This document shows, one piece after another, positions 56,230 to 63,857 of a stretch of DNA of 64,000 nt (its first letter is position 1; every line of letters starts with the position of its first letter). The notes beneath the pieces are model-generated. The model did no database searches and was not told the origin of the DNA. It worked only from the letters and a program-made list of their open reading frames with translations. This DNA is from Bacillus halotolerans (GTDB lineage Bacteria > Bacillota > Bacilli > Bacillales > Bacillaceae). The position numbers and the translations under genes were made by a program. The DNA is taken from positions 62,001 through 126,000 of the forward strand of contig NZ_LPVF01000013.1 of assembly GCF_001517105.1 (NCBI RefSeq). The letters run 5' to 3'.

Positions 56230-56892
56230 GTCATTCCATTGATATGTCCAATACACTTCTTCTTCAAACCATGTTGCCATAACAGGTTCATTGTTTTTCA
56301 GTTTTTCCTCAAGCTCGCGGAGCATACCTTCCGTCTGGGTGCGATGAGCTCTTAACGCGTTCATTTTAATATCTGCCACTTCTTTGATATCAAGTACGAC
56401 GTCTGCTTCGCCAAGCACCTCTTCCCTATTGCGTGTAATAGCCATGCATAGTGTGCGCGGACGGTCTTCTTTCTTTTTGCGGTACAATGCCCGGATGACC
56501 GCTTCCCCGCATGCATCATGGTCAGGGTGCACGCCATGTCCCGGATAAAATGTGACAATTAAGCTTGGTTTTACATCATCTATGATTTCTTCCATGATAT
56601 CAGCTAAATATTCATCGTCTTCAAACTCAAGCGTTTTATCCCGAAGTCCGAGCATTCGCAAGTCATTAATATCCATTTCTTTGCAGGCGTTGATAAGCTC
56701 TTGTTTTCTTAATAATGGCAAGGTTTCCCGATTAGCAAAAAATGGATCTCCCATATTTCTGCCCATTTCGCCTAACGTAGCGCAAGCATATGTAACGGGC
56801 ACATCTTTTTTTCTGTTTAAAGCAATCAGACCCGCCACACCGTATGATTCGTCATCAGGGTGAGGCAGGATTACAAGCACGTGTTCTTTCAT
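56227..56892 (-). CDS. bshB2: Bacillithiol GlcNAc-malate deacetylase BshB2 (YojG)
   Basis: A 221-residue LmbE/PIG-L zinc deacetylase. The metal motif is ILPHPDDESYGVAG (His12-Pro-Asp-Asp) and the distal His residues are in YPGHGVHPDHDACGEAV. It removes the acetyl group from GlcNAc-malate in the second step of bacillithiol synthesis, as a paralogue of BshB1. The start at 56892 (MKEHVLVILPHPDDE) after AAAGGGTGAAAAAAT gives the known length. It lies 19 bp behind yojF. Confidence 0.94.
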   Translation of the reverse strand: MKEHVLVILPHPDDESYGVAGLIALNRKKDVPVTYACATLGEMGRNMGDPFFANRETLPLLRKQELINACKEMDINDLRMLGLRDKTLEFEDDEYLADIMEEIIDDVKPSLIVTFYPGHGVHPDHDACGEAVIRALYRKKKEDRPRTLCMAITRNREEVLGEADVVLDIKEVADIKMNALRAHRTQTEGMLRELEEKLKNNEPVMATWFEEEVYWTYQWND

Positions 56893-56911
56893 TATTTTTT
56901 CACCCTTTTCT

Positions 56912-57262
56912 TTAAACTGTGAACGGTTTTTCACTGATTTGAAGTGAAATTGCCAGTTTTCCGCCCGGCAAGTGTCCTGCCATTAATAAGCGGTTTTCTT
57001 CATCCACTGTGTACTCAGTCAGGCCTTCAGCATAAATCCAGCCCTCTTCTGTTTTTAAGCCGACCCGGTAAGGCCCGCTCCCTTTGATTTTAGCTTGATG
57101 ATAGGTTACCTTCGCATTGCGTATATAAGCAACAACCGTCATGTTTTTTTCATTTAAATGTGCCGAGTAAGAACCGGTTGTGGTTTCTAAATGGATATAT
57201 ACAGGGCGGTCCGCATATCGTTCTAAAGATGCTTGCACATCTTCTTTTATGATTGCTTTCAT
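56912..57262 (-). CDS. yojF: DUF1806 protein YojF
   Basis: A 116-residue beta-rich protein of the DUF1806 family (IHLETTTGSYSAHLNEKNMT, YIRNAKVTYHQAKIKGSGPY, VGLKTEEGWIYAEGLTEYTV). Family members are regularly found beside bshB2, as here, so a link with bacillithiol metabolism is likely but unproven. Its ATG overlaps the stop of the upstream gene by 4 bp (ATGA), so translation is coupled. Confidence 0.88.
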   Translation of the reverse strand: MKAIIKEDVQASLERYADRPVYIHLETTTGSYSAHLNEKNMTVVAYIRNAKVTYHQAKIKGSGPYRVGLKTEEGWIYAEGLTEYTVDEENRLLMAGHLPGGKLAISLQISEKPFTV

Positions 57263-57537
57263 AATTGCTCCCCTCTTTCTTCTTTTAAATACTGTACGCG
57301 TTCTGTATGTAATTTGACCAGTTGATATTTGACAGCCGGTTCCAGCTGTGAATTCACAATGCGCTGTATAGCAGCGTAATATTTTTCCAGCATAGGTTTA
57401 CGGAGTCTCGGATGTGTTCTCTTATCCAAAAGCTCAAGATCAATTGCCTCTGTAACCGCTTCTGCATCTTCGTTTGAGAAAGAGCGGCTGTTCCATAGCG
57501 AGGCGTATGCTTTTACTATTTCTATATCATTGTCCAT
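57259..57537 (-). CDS. Small conserved protein upstream of yojF
   Basis: A 92-residue soluble helical protein (MDNDIEIVKAYASLWNSRSF, VTEAIDLELLDKRTHPRLRK, RIVNSQLEPAVKYQLVKLHT). No recognised domain. It is first in the unit with yojF and bshB2, overlapping yojF by 4 bp, and may act in the same pathway. GCAGGA lies before the ATG. Confidence 0.75.
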   Translation of the reverse strand: MDNDIEIVKAYASLWNSRSFSNEDAEAVTEAIDLELLDKRTHPRLRKPMLEKYYAAIQRIVNSQLEPAVKYQLVKLHTERVQYLKEERGEQL

Positions 57538-57611
57538 CGTCCTGCTCCTTTATGTCTTACATACATGAAATGATTATACATAATATATACTCAAACTGAA
57601 AAGCCAAAGGC

Positions 57612-58508
57612 TCAATGGCTTTTTGATGCCCGTTTCCATTTCACTTGTGAAAACGTAAACAAGACTAATGCAGCCCATATACAGGCAAAGGTAAATGCCT
57701 TCGAGCTTGAAAATGGCTCATGGTAAATGAACAGCCCGATCAGCAAGGTGATGGTCGGTGCAATATATTGCAATATACCGACTTGATACAGCGGCAGCCG
57801 CTTTGCCCCTTCAGCAAACAATAAGAGCGGCAGCGCGGTAAACACACCCGCAAAAAAGAGAAGCACCCATGCCCCTCCGCTTTCTGCACCCGCAGGCTGA
57901 ATATGGCCGCTAAGCAGCAAATACCCCAATGCAATCGGCATAATCATGAATGTCTCCAGCGTTAAACCGATAGCGCTTGAAAGACTTGTTCTTTTTTTGG
58001 TAAATCCGTATAAGCCGAAGCTGAATGCTAGCAGCAGCGCGATGTACGGAATGGAGCCGTATTGAAACGCAGAAATAATAACGCCGGCTGCCGCTATCGA
58101 AACTGCAACCAATTGAAGGCGATTCAGCTTTTCCTTTAAAAACAAAATGCCGAGAAGAACTGACACAAGCGGATTGATGTAGTAGCCAAGACTTGCTTCA
58201 AGCAGAAATCCATGATTGACAGCCCATATGTATACAAACCAGTTAACCGAAATGAGAATTGAAGCGAGAAATAAAGATAGTATGCCTCCGTTCTTTTTTA
58301 AAGACCGCAGCTCATGCCACCCCGTTTTCCATTGACGCAAGAAAAAAAGCACGATACACATAAAAACAAAAGACCAAATGATACGGTGAGCTAAAATATC
58401 AAGTGCCGGCAGCTGTTCAAGAAGCTTCCAATAAAGCGGAAACAGCCCCCACATCGTAAAGGAAACGGCTGTGTAAAGAACACCTTTTTTTGTTTCTGAT
58501 TGATGCAT
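57612..58508 (-). CDS. yojE: EamA/RarD-family permease YojE
   Basis: A 298-residue drug/metabolite transporter of the RarD branch with ten predicted membrane helices. Typical are the opening KGVLYTAVSFTMWGLFPLYW, ILAHRIIWSF, and EASLGYYINPLVSVLLGILF. RarD-type proteins are thought to export small metabolites; the substrate is unknown. The gene is alone on the minus strand, divergent from gerT. Confidence 0.9.
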   Translation of the reverse strand: MHQSETKKGVLYTAVSFTMWGLFPLYWKLLEQLPALDILAHRIIWSFVFMCIVLFFLRQWKTGWHELRSLKKNGGILSLFLASILISVNWFVYIWAVNHGFLLEASLGYYINPLVSVLLGILFLKEKLNRLQLVAVSIAAAGVIISAFQYGSIPYIALLLAFSFGLYGFTKKRTSLSSAIGLTLETFMIMPIALGYLLLSGHIQPAGAESGGAWVLLFFAGVFTALPLLLFAEGAKRLPLYQVGILQYIAPTITLLIGLFIYHEPFSSSKAFTFACIWAALVLFTFSQVKWKRASKSH

Positions 58509-58549
58509 ATTTTGTCCCTGCCTTTCTTTAGAGCATCTTATATTATATC

Positions 58550-58577
58550 ACGTGAAAGATCGAGCAGGCATATACTA
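58550..58577 (+). promoter_or_regulatory. Sigma-K promoter of gerT
   Basis: AC at 58550-58551, a spacer of exactly 17 bp and CATATACTA at 58569-58577 match the sigma-K consensus (AC, 16-17 bp, CATANNNTA) at every defined position. The gerT start is 30 bp downstream. gerT is known to be sigma-K dependent. Confidence 0.85.
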
Positions 58578-58606
58578 TTTTGTCCGTGAAGAAAGGTGTG
58601 ACGAAG

Positions 58607-59062
58607 ATGTTTGAGTGGAACAAGTACTTTCCTTTCCAAAATCAATTTTCCAAGGAAGCATTAAAAAAGGCCGATCCAAAAGAGGTTGAGCATTATGTAA
58701 ACAGTGTAATGGAAAGTGTGTTCGGAAGTGATTACGCGGCTCAATTTCCATTTCGCGATCCTCTCCCGACTAAAGAAAAAACACAGCGCACCGAACCTGA
58801 TATCGATATATTCGAAACAGCAGACCATGTGTTTGTAAAGGTTTCAGTAAATGAAAGCCAGCTGGAACAGCTCAAAATTAAACATACATCTCATACATTA
58901 CTGATTGAACATTTCCCGGGTTTGACCCATCCTAAAAAAGTAAATCTTCCCTGTCTTGTCAAGCGGAAAGGAACGAAAGCCGTATATAAAGACGGCCATC
59001 TGGAAGTCATGTTTCATAAACAGCAGGACTACAATATGTCCGAGGTAGAAATTATGCGATAA
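58607..59062 (+). CDS. gerT: Spore germination/coat protein GerT (Hsp20-like)
   Basis: A 151-residue protein with a C-terminal alpha-crystallin-like domain (DIDIFETADHVFVKVSVNES, LKIKHTSHTLLIEHFPG, GHLEVMFHKQ), related to the coat proteins CotM and CotP. GerT is made late in the mother cell and is needed for normal germination. The ATG at 58607 follows GAAAGGTGTGACGAAG and lies just beyond a textbook sigma-K promoter, so the longer frame starting at 58580 was rejected because it would begin within a few bases of the transcription start. Confidence 0.88.
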   Translation: MFEWNKYFPFQNQFSKEALKKADPKEVEHYVNSVMESVFGSDYAAQFPFRDPLPTKEKTQRTEPDIDIFETADHVFVKVSVNESQLEQLKIKHTSHTLLIEHFPGLTHPKKVNLPCLVKRKGTKAVYKDGHLEVMFHKQQDYNMSEVEIMR

Positions 59063-59096
59063 AAAAACGGCCTGCACAGAAGCAGGCCGTTTTTGC
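59061..59096. terminator. Bidirectional terminator between gerT and yojB
   Basis: AACGGCCTGC / GCAGGCCGTT perfect stem with A-run and T-run on either side. Confidence 0.85.
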
Positions 59097-59329
59097 TAAT
59101 AGAAACCGGGATAACCTCCGCCATACGGTCCTCCGGGGCCGTATGGCGCACCTCCGTAACCGTAAGGAACAGGCGGATACGCATAGGGACGCGGATAATT
59201 AAAAAGAGCACTCCCAAGAAAACCGCCTAATAAACCGCCGACTAAAGGAGCGCCAAACAAAAAAGGGTTTCGTTCCGGGTATCCGGCCGGACCTGGGTTC
59301 CCGCGATAATACGAGTGTTGAGGGTACAT
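59096..59329 (-). CDS. yojB: Gly/Pro/Tyr-rich small protein YojB
   Basis: A 77-residue protein: MYPQHSYYRGNPGPAGYPER, a short hydrophobic Gly-rich helix (GAPLVGGLLGGFLGSALF) and a C-terminal tail of YGGAPYGPGGPYGGGYPG type. Composition and size resemble spore-coat or outer-layer peptides of Bacillus. It lies convergent with sigma-K gene gerT. The symbol is from gene order and the opening residues as I remember them. Function unknown. GGAGGAAATAATC precedes the ATG. Confidence 0.7.
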   Translation of the reverse strand: MYPQHSYYRGNPGPAGYPERNPFLFGAPLVGGLLGGFLGSALFNYPRPYAYPPVPYGYGGAPYGPGGPYGGGYPGFY

Positions 59330-59428
59330 GATTATTTCCTCCTTTATGTCTGCCTATATGTAAGATATTCATCCAGGAAGAAAAACGATTGGGCTATTGT
59401 TATATTGATTCTTACTGATAAAGCATTA

Positions 59429-59580
59429 TTACAAAAATAGTCCGGCCAATAAAACACAGCCCAGTCCTGTTATCGAGAGGACCGTTGTGAGCAGCGTCCA
59501 TGTTTGAAACGTTTCCTTCATGCTCAAGCCGTCAGAAATAACAAAATAAAAACCACGGCAGCAATGATAAACATCGGCAT
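59429..59580 (-). pseudogene. Two abutting mini membrane ORFs, perhaps one broken gene
   Basis: Minus strand ATG 59580 reads MPMFIIAAVVFILLFLTA and stops at 59524. Two bases later ATG 59521 reads MKETFQTWTLLTTVLSITGL and continues GCVLLAGLFL to TAA 59429. GGAGGTTAGCC precedes the first. Both are membrane-like and in different frames. They may be two tiny genes or one about 48-residue gene with a shift. Unrecognised. Confidence 0.35.
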
Positions 59581-59894
59581 GGCTAACCTCCATTTTCATG
59601 TTGTTTTTGACAATATCTCCGGATGTTTGTTAGAAAGCGTTTTCGTTTTTTGGTGAAATAGGATCTTCGTGGTGATATAATTGTCATCTTTTGATCAACT
59701 ATTATTTCATGCTAATCTCCTAATCAATTACTGCCAATAATATTTATGATTTCATAGGCTGTCAGACAACAACGTAGTTATATATTGATCAATTATTGGT
59801 TATATGTTATGTTTTTATCTATCAATTGGCTTCAGATAACAAAACAATGTGATAACATGCTGATAAAATCAGTGTCACAAAAGGAGGAATTCAA
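59581..59894. other. A/T-rich intergenic region upstream of yodA
   Basis: No gene seen. GGAGGAATTCAA precedes yodA. Short ATTATT-rich repeats with TGATCAA occur (59691, 59784), but no defined operator could be supported. Confidence 0.4.
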
Positions 59895-60284
59895 ATGCCA
59901 TTATTACGTTTCGATCTGATAGAAGGCCGTGATCAAAAAGCATTACAATCGCTATTAGACACTGCTCATCAAGCGATGGTAGAAGCGTTTGGCGTACCGG
60001 AGAGTGACCGATATCAAATTGTGCACCAGCACCCCCCGAATGAGCTCGTGATTCACGATACCGGATTAGGATTTCATAGAAGCAAGGATTTGATCGTGAT
60101 CAGCATTACAAGTAAAACAAGAACAAAGAGCCAAAAAGAGAAATTATATGCCTTGCTGGCAGAAAAACTAGAAGCAGAATGCGGTATTTCCCCGGAAGAC
60201 CTAATGGTTTCCATTACGGAAAACGGTGATGCTGATTGGAGTTTCGGGCTCGGCGAGGCACAATTTTTGAATGGTAAGTTATAA
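59895..60284 (+). CDS. yodA: Tautomerase-family protein YodA
   Basis: A 129-residue tautomerase/MIF superfamily protein (Tautomerase_3-like). The N-terminal catalytic Pro2 is present after Met removal ([20 protein letters not shown]). The remaining pattern [20 protein letters not shown] and [19 protein letters not shown] is typical of the YusQ/YrdN group. The substrate is unknown. It stands alone before the small membrane gene and yodB. Confidence 0.88.
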   Translation: MPLLRFDLIEGRDQKALQSLLDTAHQAMVEAFGVPESDRYQIVHQHPPNELVIHDTGLGFHRSKDLIVISITSKTRTKSQKEKLYALLAEKLEAECGISPEDLMVSITENGDADWSFGLGEAQFLNGKL

Positions 60285-60343
60285 GATGGTGAAACTTCTT
60301 CATCTGCTTTACACTTAGCAAATGTCCAGTCAATGAAATAAAA

Positions 60344-60382
60344 AAAGAGAGATCCTTATTCAAGACCTCTCTTTTTTTATTT
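60344..60382. terminator. Bidirectional terminator after yodA
   Basis: AAAGAGAGATC / GACCTCTCTTTTTTT stem with flanking A and T runs. Confidence 0.7.
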
Positions 60383-60643
60383 CTTTTTCAAAAAAGCAGA
60401 AATAACCAGAATGAAAACAGCCAGCAAAACGAAATATAACGGTGTGATCCAGATTTGATGGATAGAATCAGGGTCTCCCTTTTTATAACCAGTTTCGATG
60501 CCTATGTAATTCCAATGAAAGCTGACAGGGTTTTGATCGTATATATAAAATTCAGGCAGATAGAGTTCCGGTTTGCTGATTTGAACAACAAGATAAATGA
60601 TGATTCCCATTAACAACAGGATAGCTGTTAGTAACTTTTTCAC
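60377..60643 (-). CDS. Small two-helix membrane protein
   Basis: An 88-residue protein: N-terminal helix (MKKLLTAILLLMGIIIYLVV), an extracellular loop of about 40 residues with many aromatics (YLPEFYIYDQNPVSFHWNYI), and a second helix (TPLYFVLLAVFILVISAF) with KKK end. No family recognised. AAAGGGTCCTTCC-type sequence precedes the ATG. It lies between yodA and yodB. Confidence 0.65.
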   Translation of the reverse strand: MKKLLTAILLLMGIIIYLVVQISKPELYLPEFYIYDQNPVSFHWNYIGIETGYKKGDPDSIHQIWITPLYFVLLAVFILVISAFLKKK

Positions 60644-60741
60644 GGAAGGACCCTTTCCTATTTTTGTATGTTGACATCATCCTAACATCTCTTTTTATAT
60701 ATGTAAAATAAAAGCTGATTCATAACATGGCTCCTAAAATA

Positions 60742-60784
60742 AAAAGTCATGTAAACGGTATGACCCACTTACATGACTTTCTCA
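60742..60784 (-). terminator. Terminator after yodB
   Basis: AAAGTCATGTAA / TTACATGACTTT hairpin downstream of the yodB stop. Confidence 0.75.
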
Positions 60785-60824
60785 CTGAAACAAACCCTTT
60801 CTGCGGATGCTCTGTTTCTTTCCA

Positions 60825-61163
60825 TTATTTCTCTTCTTCGCACACTGTAACACCAGGCTCACAAAATTGATCGGCCCACGCTTGCATTTCTTGAAATACG
60901 GCTTGCAGCGCGGTTCCTTTTTCAGTCAGCGTATAGATCACTTTTACCGGTGTCTCGGGTAGAACCCGGCGTTCAACAATTTCGTTTTGTTCTAGCTCTT
61001 TAAGGCGCTCTGCCAGCATTTTTTGGCTGATCATCGGTATGGTTTCCGTTATCTCTTTAAATCGTTTCGGCCCATCCATTAGTACATGGATGATCAGACC
61101 GTTCCATCGTTTTCCCAGCAATGAGAAAGCTGACTCCATTTTAGGGCACATTGTATTTCCCAC
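60825..61163 (-). CDS. yodB: Redox-sensing repressor YodB (DUF24/HxlR)
   Basis: A 112-residue winged-helix repressor with Cys6, Cys101 and Cys108, the three cysteines whose intersubunit disulfides or thiol-alkylation sense diamide and quinones. The HTH is FKEITETIPMISQKMLAERL. YodB represses azoR1, yodC and spx. Two of these targets are in this window, each with a TAC-N5-GTA dyad in front. It is divergent from yodC. Confidence 0.95.
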   Translation of the reverse strand: MGNTMCPKMESAFSLLGKRWNGLIIHVLMDGPKRFKEITETIPMISQKMLAERLKELEQNEIVERRVLPETPVKVIYTLTEKGTALQAVFQEMQAWADQFCEPGVTVCEEEK

Positions 61164-61228
61164 TAGTCTTCATCCCTTCATCTATTGTTTGACAAGTATT
61201 CACTGATCCATTAAAATGATCTTTCAAG

Positions 61229-61241
61229 TTACATTTAGTAA
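61229..61241. promoter_or_regulatory. YodB operator between yodB and yodC
   Basis: TTACATTTAGTAA, a dyad with the same TAC-N5-GTA core as the azoR1 site, 52 bp before the yodC start. Confidence 0.65.
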
Positions 61242-61292
61242 GCTTCTAACTTTTCTATTATCATACCACGTTTACCCGAAGGAGGAAACATT

Positions 61293-61901
61293 ATGACTGA
61301 TACTCTGGACATTTTGCAAGCACGGGCATCTGTTAAGGAATATGATACGAATGCCCCGATCTCTAAAGAGGAACTGACTGATCTTTTGGAGCTCGCCACT
61401 AAAGCGCCTTCTGCATGGAATCTGCAGCACTGGCATTTTACAGTTTTCCACAGCGATGAATCAAAAGCGGCTCTTCTGCCTGTAGCATATAACCAAAAAC
61501 AAATTGTTGAATCTTCTGCTGTTGTTGCCATTTTAGGCGATCTAAAAGCAAATGAAAACGGTGAAGACGTTTACGCTGAACTGGCAAACCAAGGTTTCAT
61601 TACGGATGAAATCAAACAAACGCTTCTTGGCCAAATTAACGGTGCTTACCAAAGTGAACAGTTCGCACGCGATTCCGCTTTCTTAAATGCTTCATTGGCT
61701 GCTATGCAGCTTATGATTGCCGCAAAAGCGAAAGGTTATGACACCTGCGCAATCGGAGGATTTAATAAGGAGCAGTTCCAAAAGGAATTTGATATCAGCG
61801 AGCGCTATGTTCCGGTGATGCTTATTTCTATCGGGAAAGCAGTGAAACCTGCACATCAAAGCAACCGCTTGCCTCTATCAAAAGTATCAACTTGGCTGTA
61901 A
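61293..61901 (+). CDS. yodC: Nitroreductase-family FMN enzyme YodC
   Basis: A 202-residue nitroreductase. The FMN-binding Arg/Ser segment is ILQARASVKEYDTNAPISKE, with KAPSAWNLQHWHFTVF and a late GFNKEQFQKEFDI. It probably reduces quinones or nitro compounds with NAD(P)H and belongs to the YodB regulon. ATG 61293 follows GAAGGAGGAAACATT. Confidence 0.93.
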   Translation: MTDTLDILQARASVKEYDTNAPISKEELTDLLELATKAPSAWNLQHWHFTVFHSDESKAALLPVAYNQKQIVESSAVVAILGDLKANENGEDVYAELANQGFITDEIKQTLLGQINGAYQSEQFARDSAFLNASLAAMQLMIAAKAKGYDTCAIGGFNKEQFQKEFDISERYVPVMLISIGKAVKPAHQSNRLPLSKVSTWL

Positions 61902-61909
61902 ATCTAAGA

Positions 61910-61948
61910 AAAACCTTAGTCCGTATAAACACGGACTAAGGTTTTTTT
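61910..61948. terminator. Bidirectional terminator between yodC and yodD
   Basis: AAACCTTAGTCCGT / ACGGACTAAGGTTT stem followed by seven T, ending at the yodD stop. Confidence 0.85.
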
Positions 61949-62549
61949 ATTGAAACGTATCTTTGTACCATTGGCGAGCCTGTTCAGCTTCATGCTGTGT
62001 GAGCTGATGGCCCCCATCCTGCCAAAAAACAGAAGCAGATGCCCCGCTGTCAAGCAAACAGCGATGAAGCTCTTCCGATTCTTCCTTTGTGCAAAGCGGA
62101 TCATATTTTCCCGCCCCAATGAAAACAGGAAGCCCTGTCATATCGGGAAGCTCAAGCCCCCGTATCGGCACCATAGGATGATGCAGAATAGCCCCCTTTA
62201 AAACATCCGCATAATGAAAAAGCAGGCTCGCCGCGATATTTGCGCCGTTTGAGTAGCCGACTGCAATCACTCGGCTCCGGTCAAACTGATGCGTTTGTGC
62301 CGCCTCGTCGATAAAATCTTTCAATTCTTTTGTCCGCTCAACGAGATCCTTTTCATCAAATACACCTTCCCTAAGGCGTTTGAAAAAGCGCGGCATTCCA
62401 TTTTCGAGCACTGATCCCCTGACACCCAGCAAATGAGCATCCGGATCTATAAAACGGCCCAATGAAAGGAGATCATGCTCATTTCCTCCGGTTCCATGTA
62501 ACAGCAGTAAGACGTTATCAGATGTCCCTTTTTCAAAAATATGCTTCAT
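61947..62549 (-). CDS. yodD: Alpha/beta-hydrolase (carboxylesterase) YodD
   Basis: A 200-residue phospholipase/carboxylesterase-type hydrolase. The nucleophile Ser is in AVGYSNGANIA (GxSxG), the oxyanion region in LLHGTGGNEHDL, Asp in GKYDPLCT and His in QDGGHQLT. MhqD of B. subtilis is a paralogue in quinone detoxification. It starts 11 bp after yodE and is coupled with it; the second ATG (62549) is better spaced from AGGAGG. Confidence 0.92.
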   Translation of the reverse strand: MKHIFEKGTSDNVLLLLHGTGGNEHDLLSLGRFIDPDAHLLGVRGSVLENGMPRFFKRLREGVFDEKDLVERTKELKDFIDEAAQTHQFDRSRVIAVGYSNGANIAASLLFHYADVLKGAILHHPMVPIRGLELPDMTGLPVFIGAGKYDPLCTKEESEELHRCLLDSGASASVFWQDGGHQLTQHEAEQARQWYKDTFQ

Positions 62550-62560
62550 CATGTCCCCTC

Positions 62561-63472
62561 CTACAATTCAGGCAAAATATCTGTAATTTGTTTGCGGTGT
62601 TGCTCCAGCCATTCAGGCAGCTTTAAGGATGTCCCCAGCTCATCAAACGTTTCATCTGTCATAAAGCCTGGTTCATCTGTGGCAATCTCAAATAGGATGC
62701 CGCCTTTTTCCCTGAAATAAATTGATGTGAAATACTCCCTGTCCAGAATTTCTGATGAAGGGAGATGTTTTTCAGCAATCATCGGCTGCCACTTGGCCTG
62801 CTCCTCACTCGTTGTCCGAAACGCTATATGATGAACTGTTCCATAACCGCCGACGCCTCTTTTTTCCGGCTGCAAATGAACGTCAATCACGTTTCCGACA
62901 GCCGCTGCGGATTTCAGTCTAACGATCTGATCTTCTTCCGCTACTTTGCTGTATCCGAAGCTTTCCGCTAACAATTGAATCGTTGCTTGCGGATCATAGG
63001 AGTACAGCAGCACGCCTCTCATTCCGGTGATGGCTTCATGTTCTGAAATGCCGTCAGGTGTCCACTCGCTTTTTCCGCTTTCGCCGTCTTCCATGATTGC
63101 TAACGGAAGGTCTTCTGTATCATCAAAGATCAGCGCGTGTTCCCCGCATAGCATTTTCTCCTCTGCATTCAGTCCATTATTTTGAAGGCGTTCCTTCCAG
63201 AAAGCCAGAGAGCCTTTAGGGACTGAAAAGTAAATCCGGCCGGCTTGGCCTTTCCCTACCGTCCCCTGCCCGCTTCCTTGAAACGGGAAAAAGGTAATAA
63301 TTGTCCCTGGATCTCCATTTTGATTCCCAAAGTAAAAATGATATGTTCCCGGGTCATCGAAATTCACTGTTTTTTTAACAAGCCGAAGCCCGAGCACTTC
63401 TGTATAAAATCGCAAATTTTCTTGCGGATCTCTGGCAAATGCTGTGACATGATGCAATCCTTCTGTTTTCAT
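62561..63472 (-). CDS. yodE: Ring-cleaving (glyoxalase-fold) dioxygenase YodE
   Basis: A 303-residue protein with two vicinal-oxygen-chelate domains. Metal ligands: His in LHHVTAFARDP near the N terminus, His in GTVHHIAFRTTSEEQ and Glu in GGILFEIATDEPGF. It resembles MhqA/MhqO and LinE-type dioxygenases that open hydroquinone rings. Together with YodD (hydrolase) and the neighbouring nitroreductase it makes a plausible quinone-degradation set, parallel to the mhq genes (inference). Confidence 0.92.
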   Translation of the reverse strand: MKTEGLHHVTAFARDPQENLRFYTEVLGLRLVKKTVNFDDPGTYHFYFGNQNGDPGTIITFFPFQGSGQGTVGKGQAGRIYFSVPKGSLAFWKERLQNNGLNAEEKMLCGEHALIFDDTEDLPLAIMEDGESGKSEWTPDGISEHEAITGMRGVLLYSYDPQATIQLLAESFGYSKVAEEDQIVRLKSAAAVGNVIDVHLQPEKRGVGGYGTVHHIAFRTTSEEQAKWQPMIAEKHLPSSEILDREYFTSIYFREKGGILFEIATDEPGFMTDETFDELGTSLKLPEWLEQHRKQITDILPEL

Positions 63473-63656
63473 CTTTTCACTCCTAAATTATCTTGATTTC
63501 GAGATATTTATTATTTTAACCCTATAATGTGCAGGATGCAAACCATGTGATTTAATTAAATAATTGAAAAAATCATTTTTTTCTAATAATTATCTTGTGA
63601 TCTTATCTTACAACTGCTAATATAGTGAGCATTATCATCTTTCAGGAGGAAAGTAA

Positions 63657-63857
63657 ATGGTTAAAAAAGCACTTATTGTTATACTCATCATTTTACCATT
63701 CATTCAGCTTGCACTTTTGCCGTTTGTGAATCGAATCGAACCGATTATTTTCGGCCTTCCTTTTTTCCATTTTTGGCTGCTGCTGTGGATTATTATTACG
63801 CCGGTATGTTCGTTTGGCATTTACCTGGTGCAAAAAAAAGATGGAGGAATTGAATGA
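63657..63857 (+). CDS. DUF3311 small membrane protein upstream of yodF
   Basis: A 66-residue protein with two membrane helices (ALIVILIILPFIQLALLPFV; WLLLWIIITPVCSFGIYLVQ) and a short KKDGG tail, the pattern of DUF3311/YhjC-type partners of SSS symporters. The stop codon overlaps the yodF start region, so it is translationally coupled. CAGGAGGAAAGTAA precedes the ATG. Confidence 0.8.
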   Translation: MVKKALIVILIILPFIQLALLPFVNRIEPIIFGLPFFHFWLLLWIIITPVCSFGIYLVQKKDGGIE

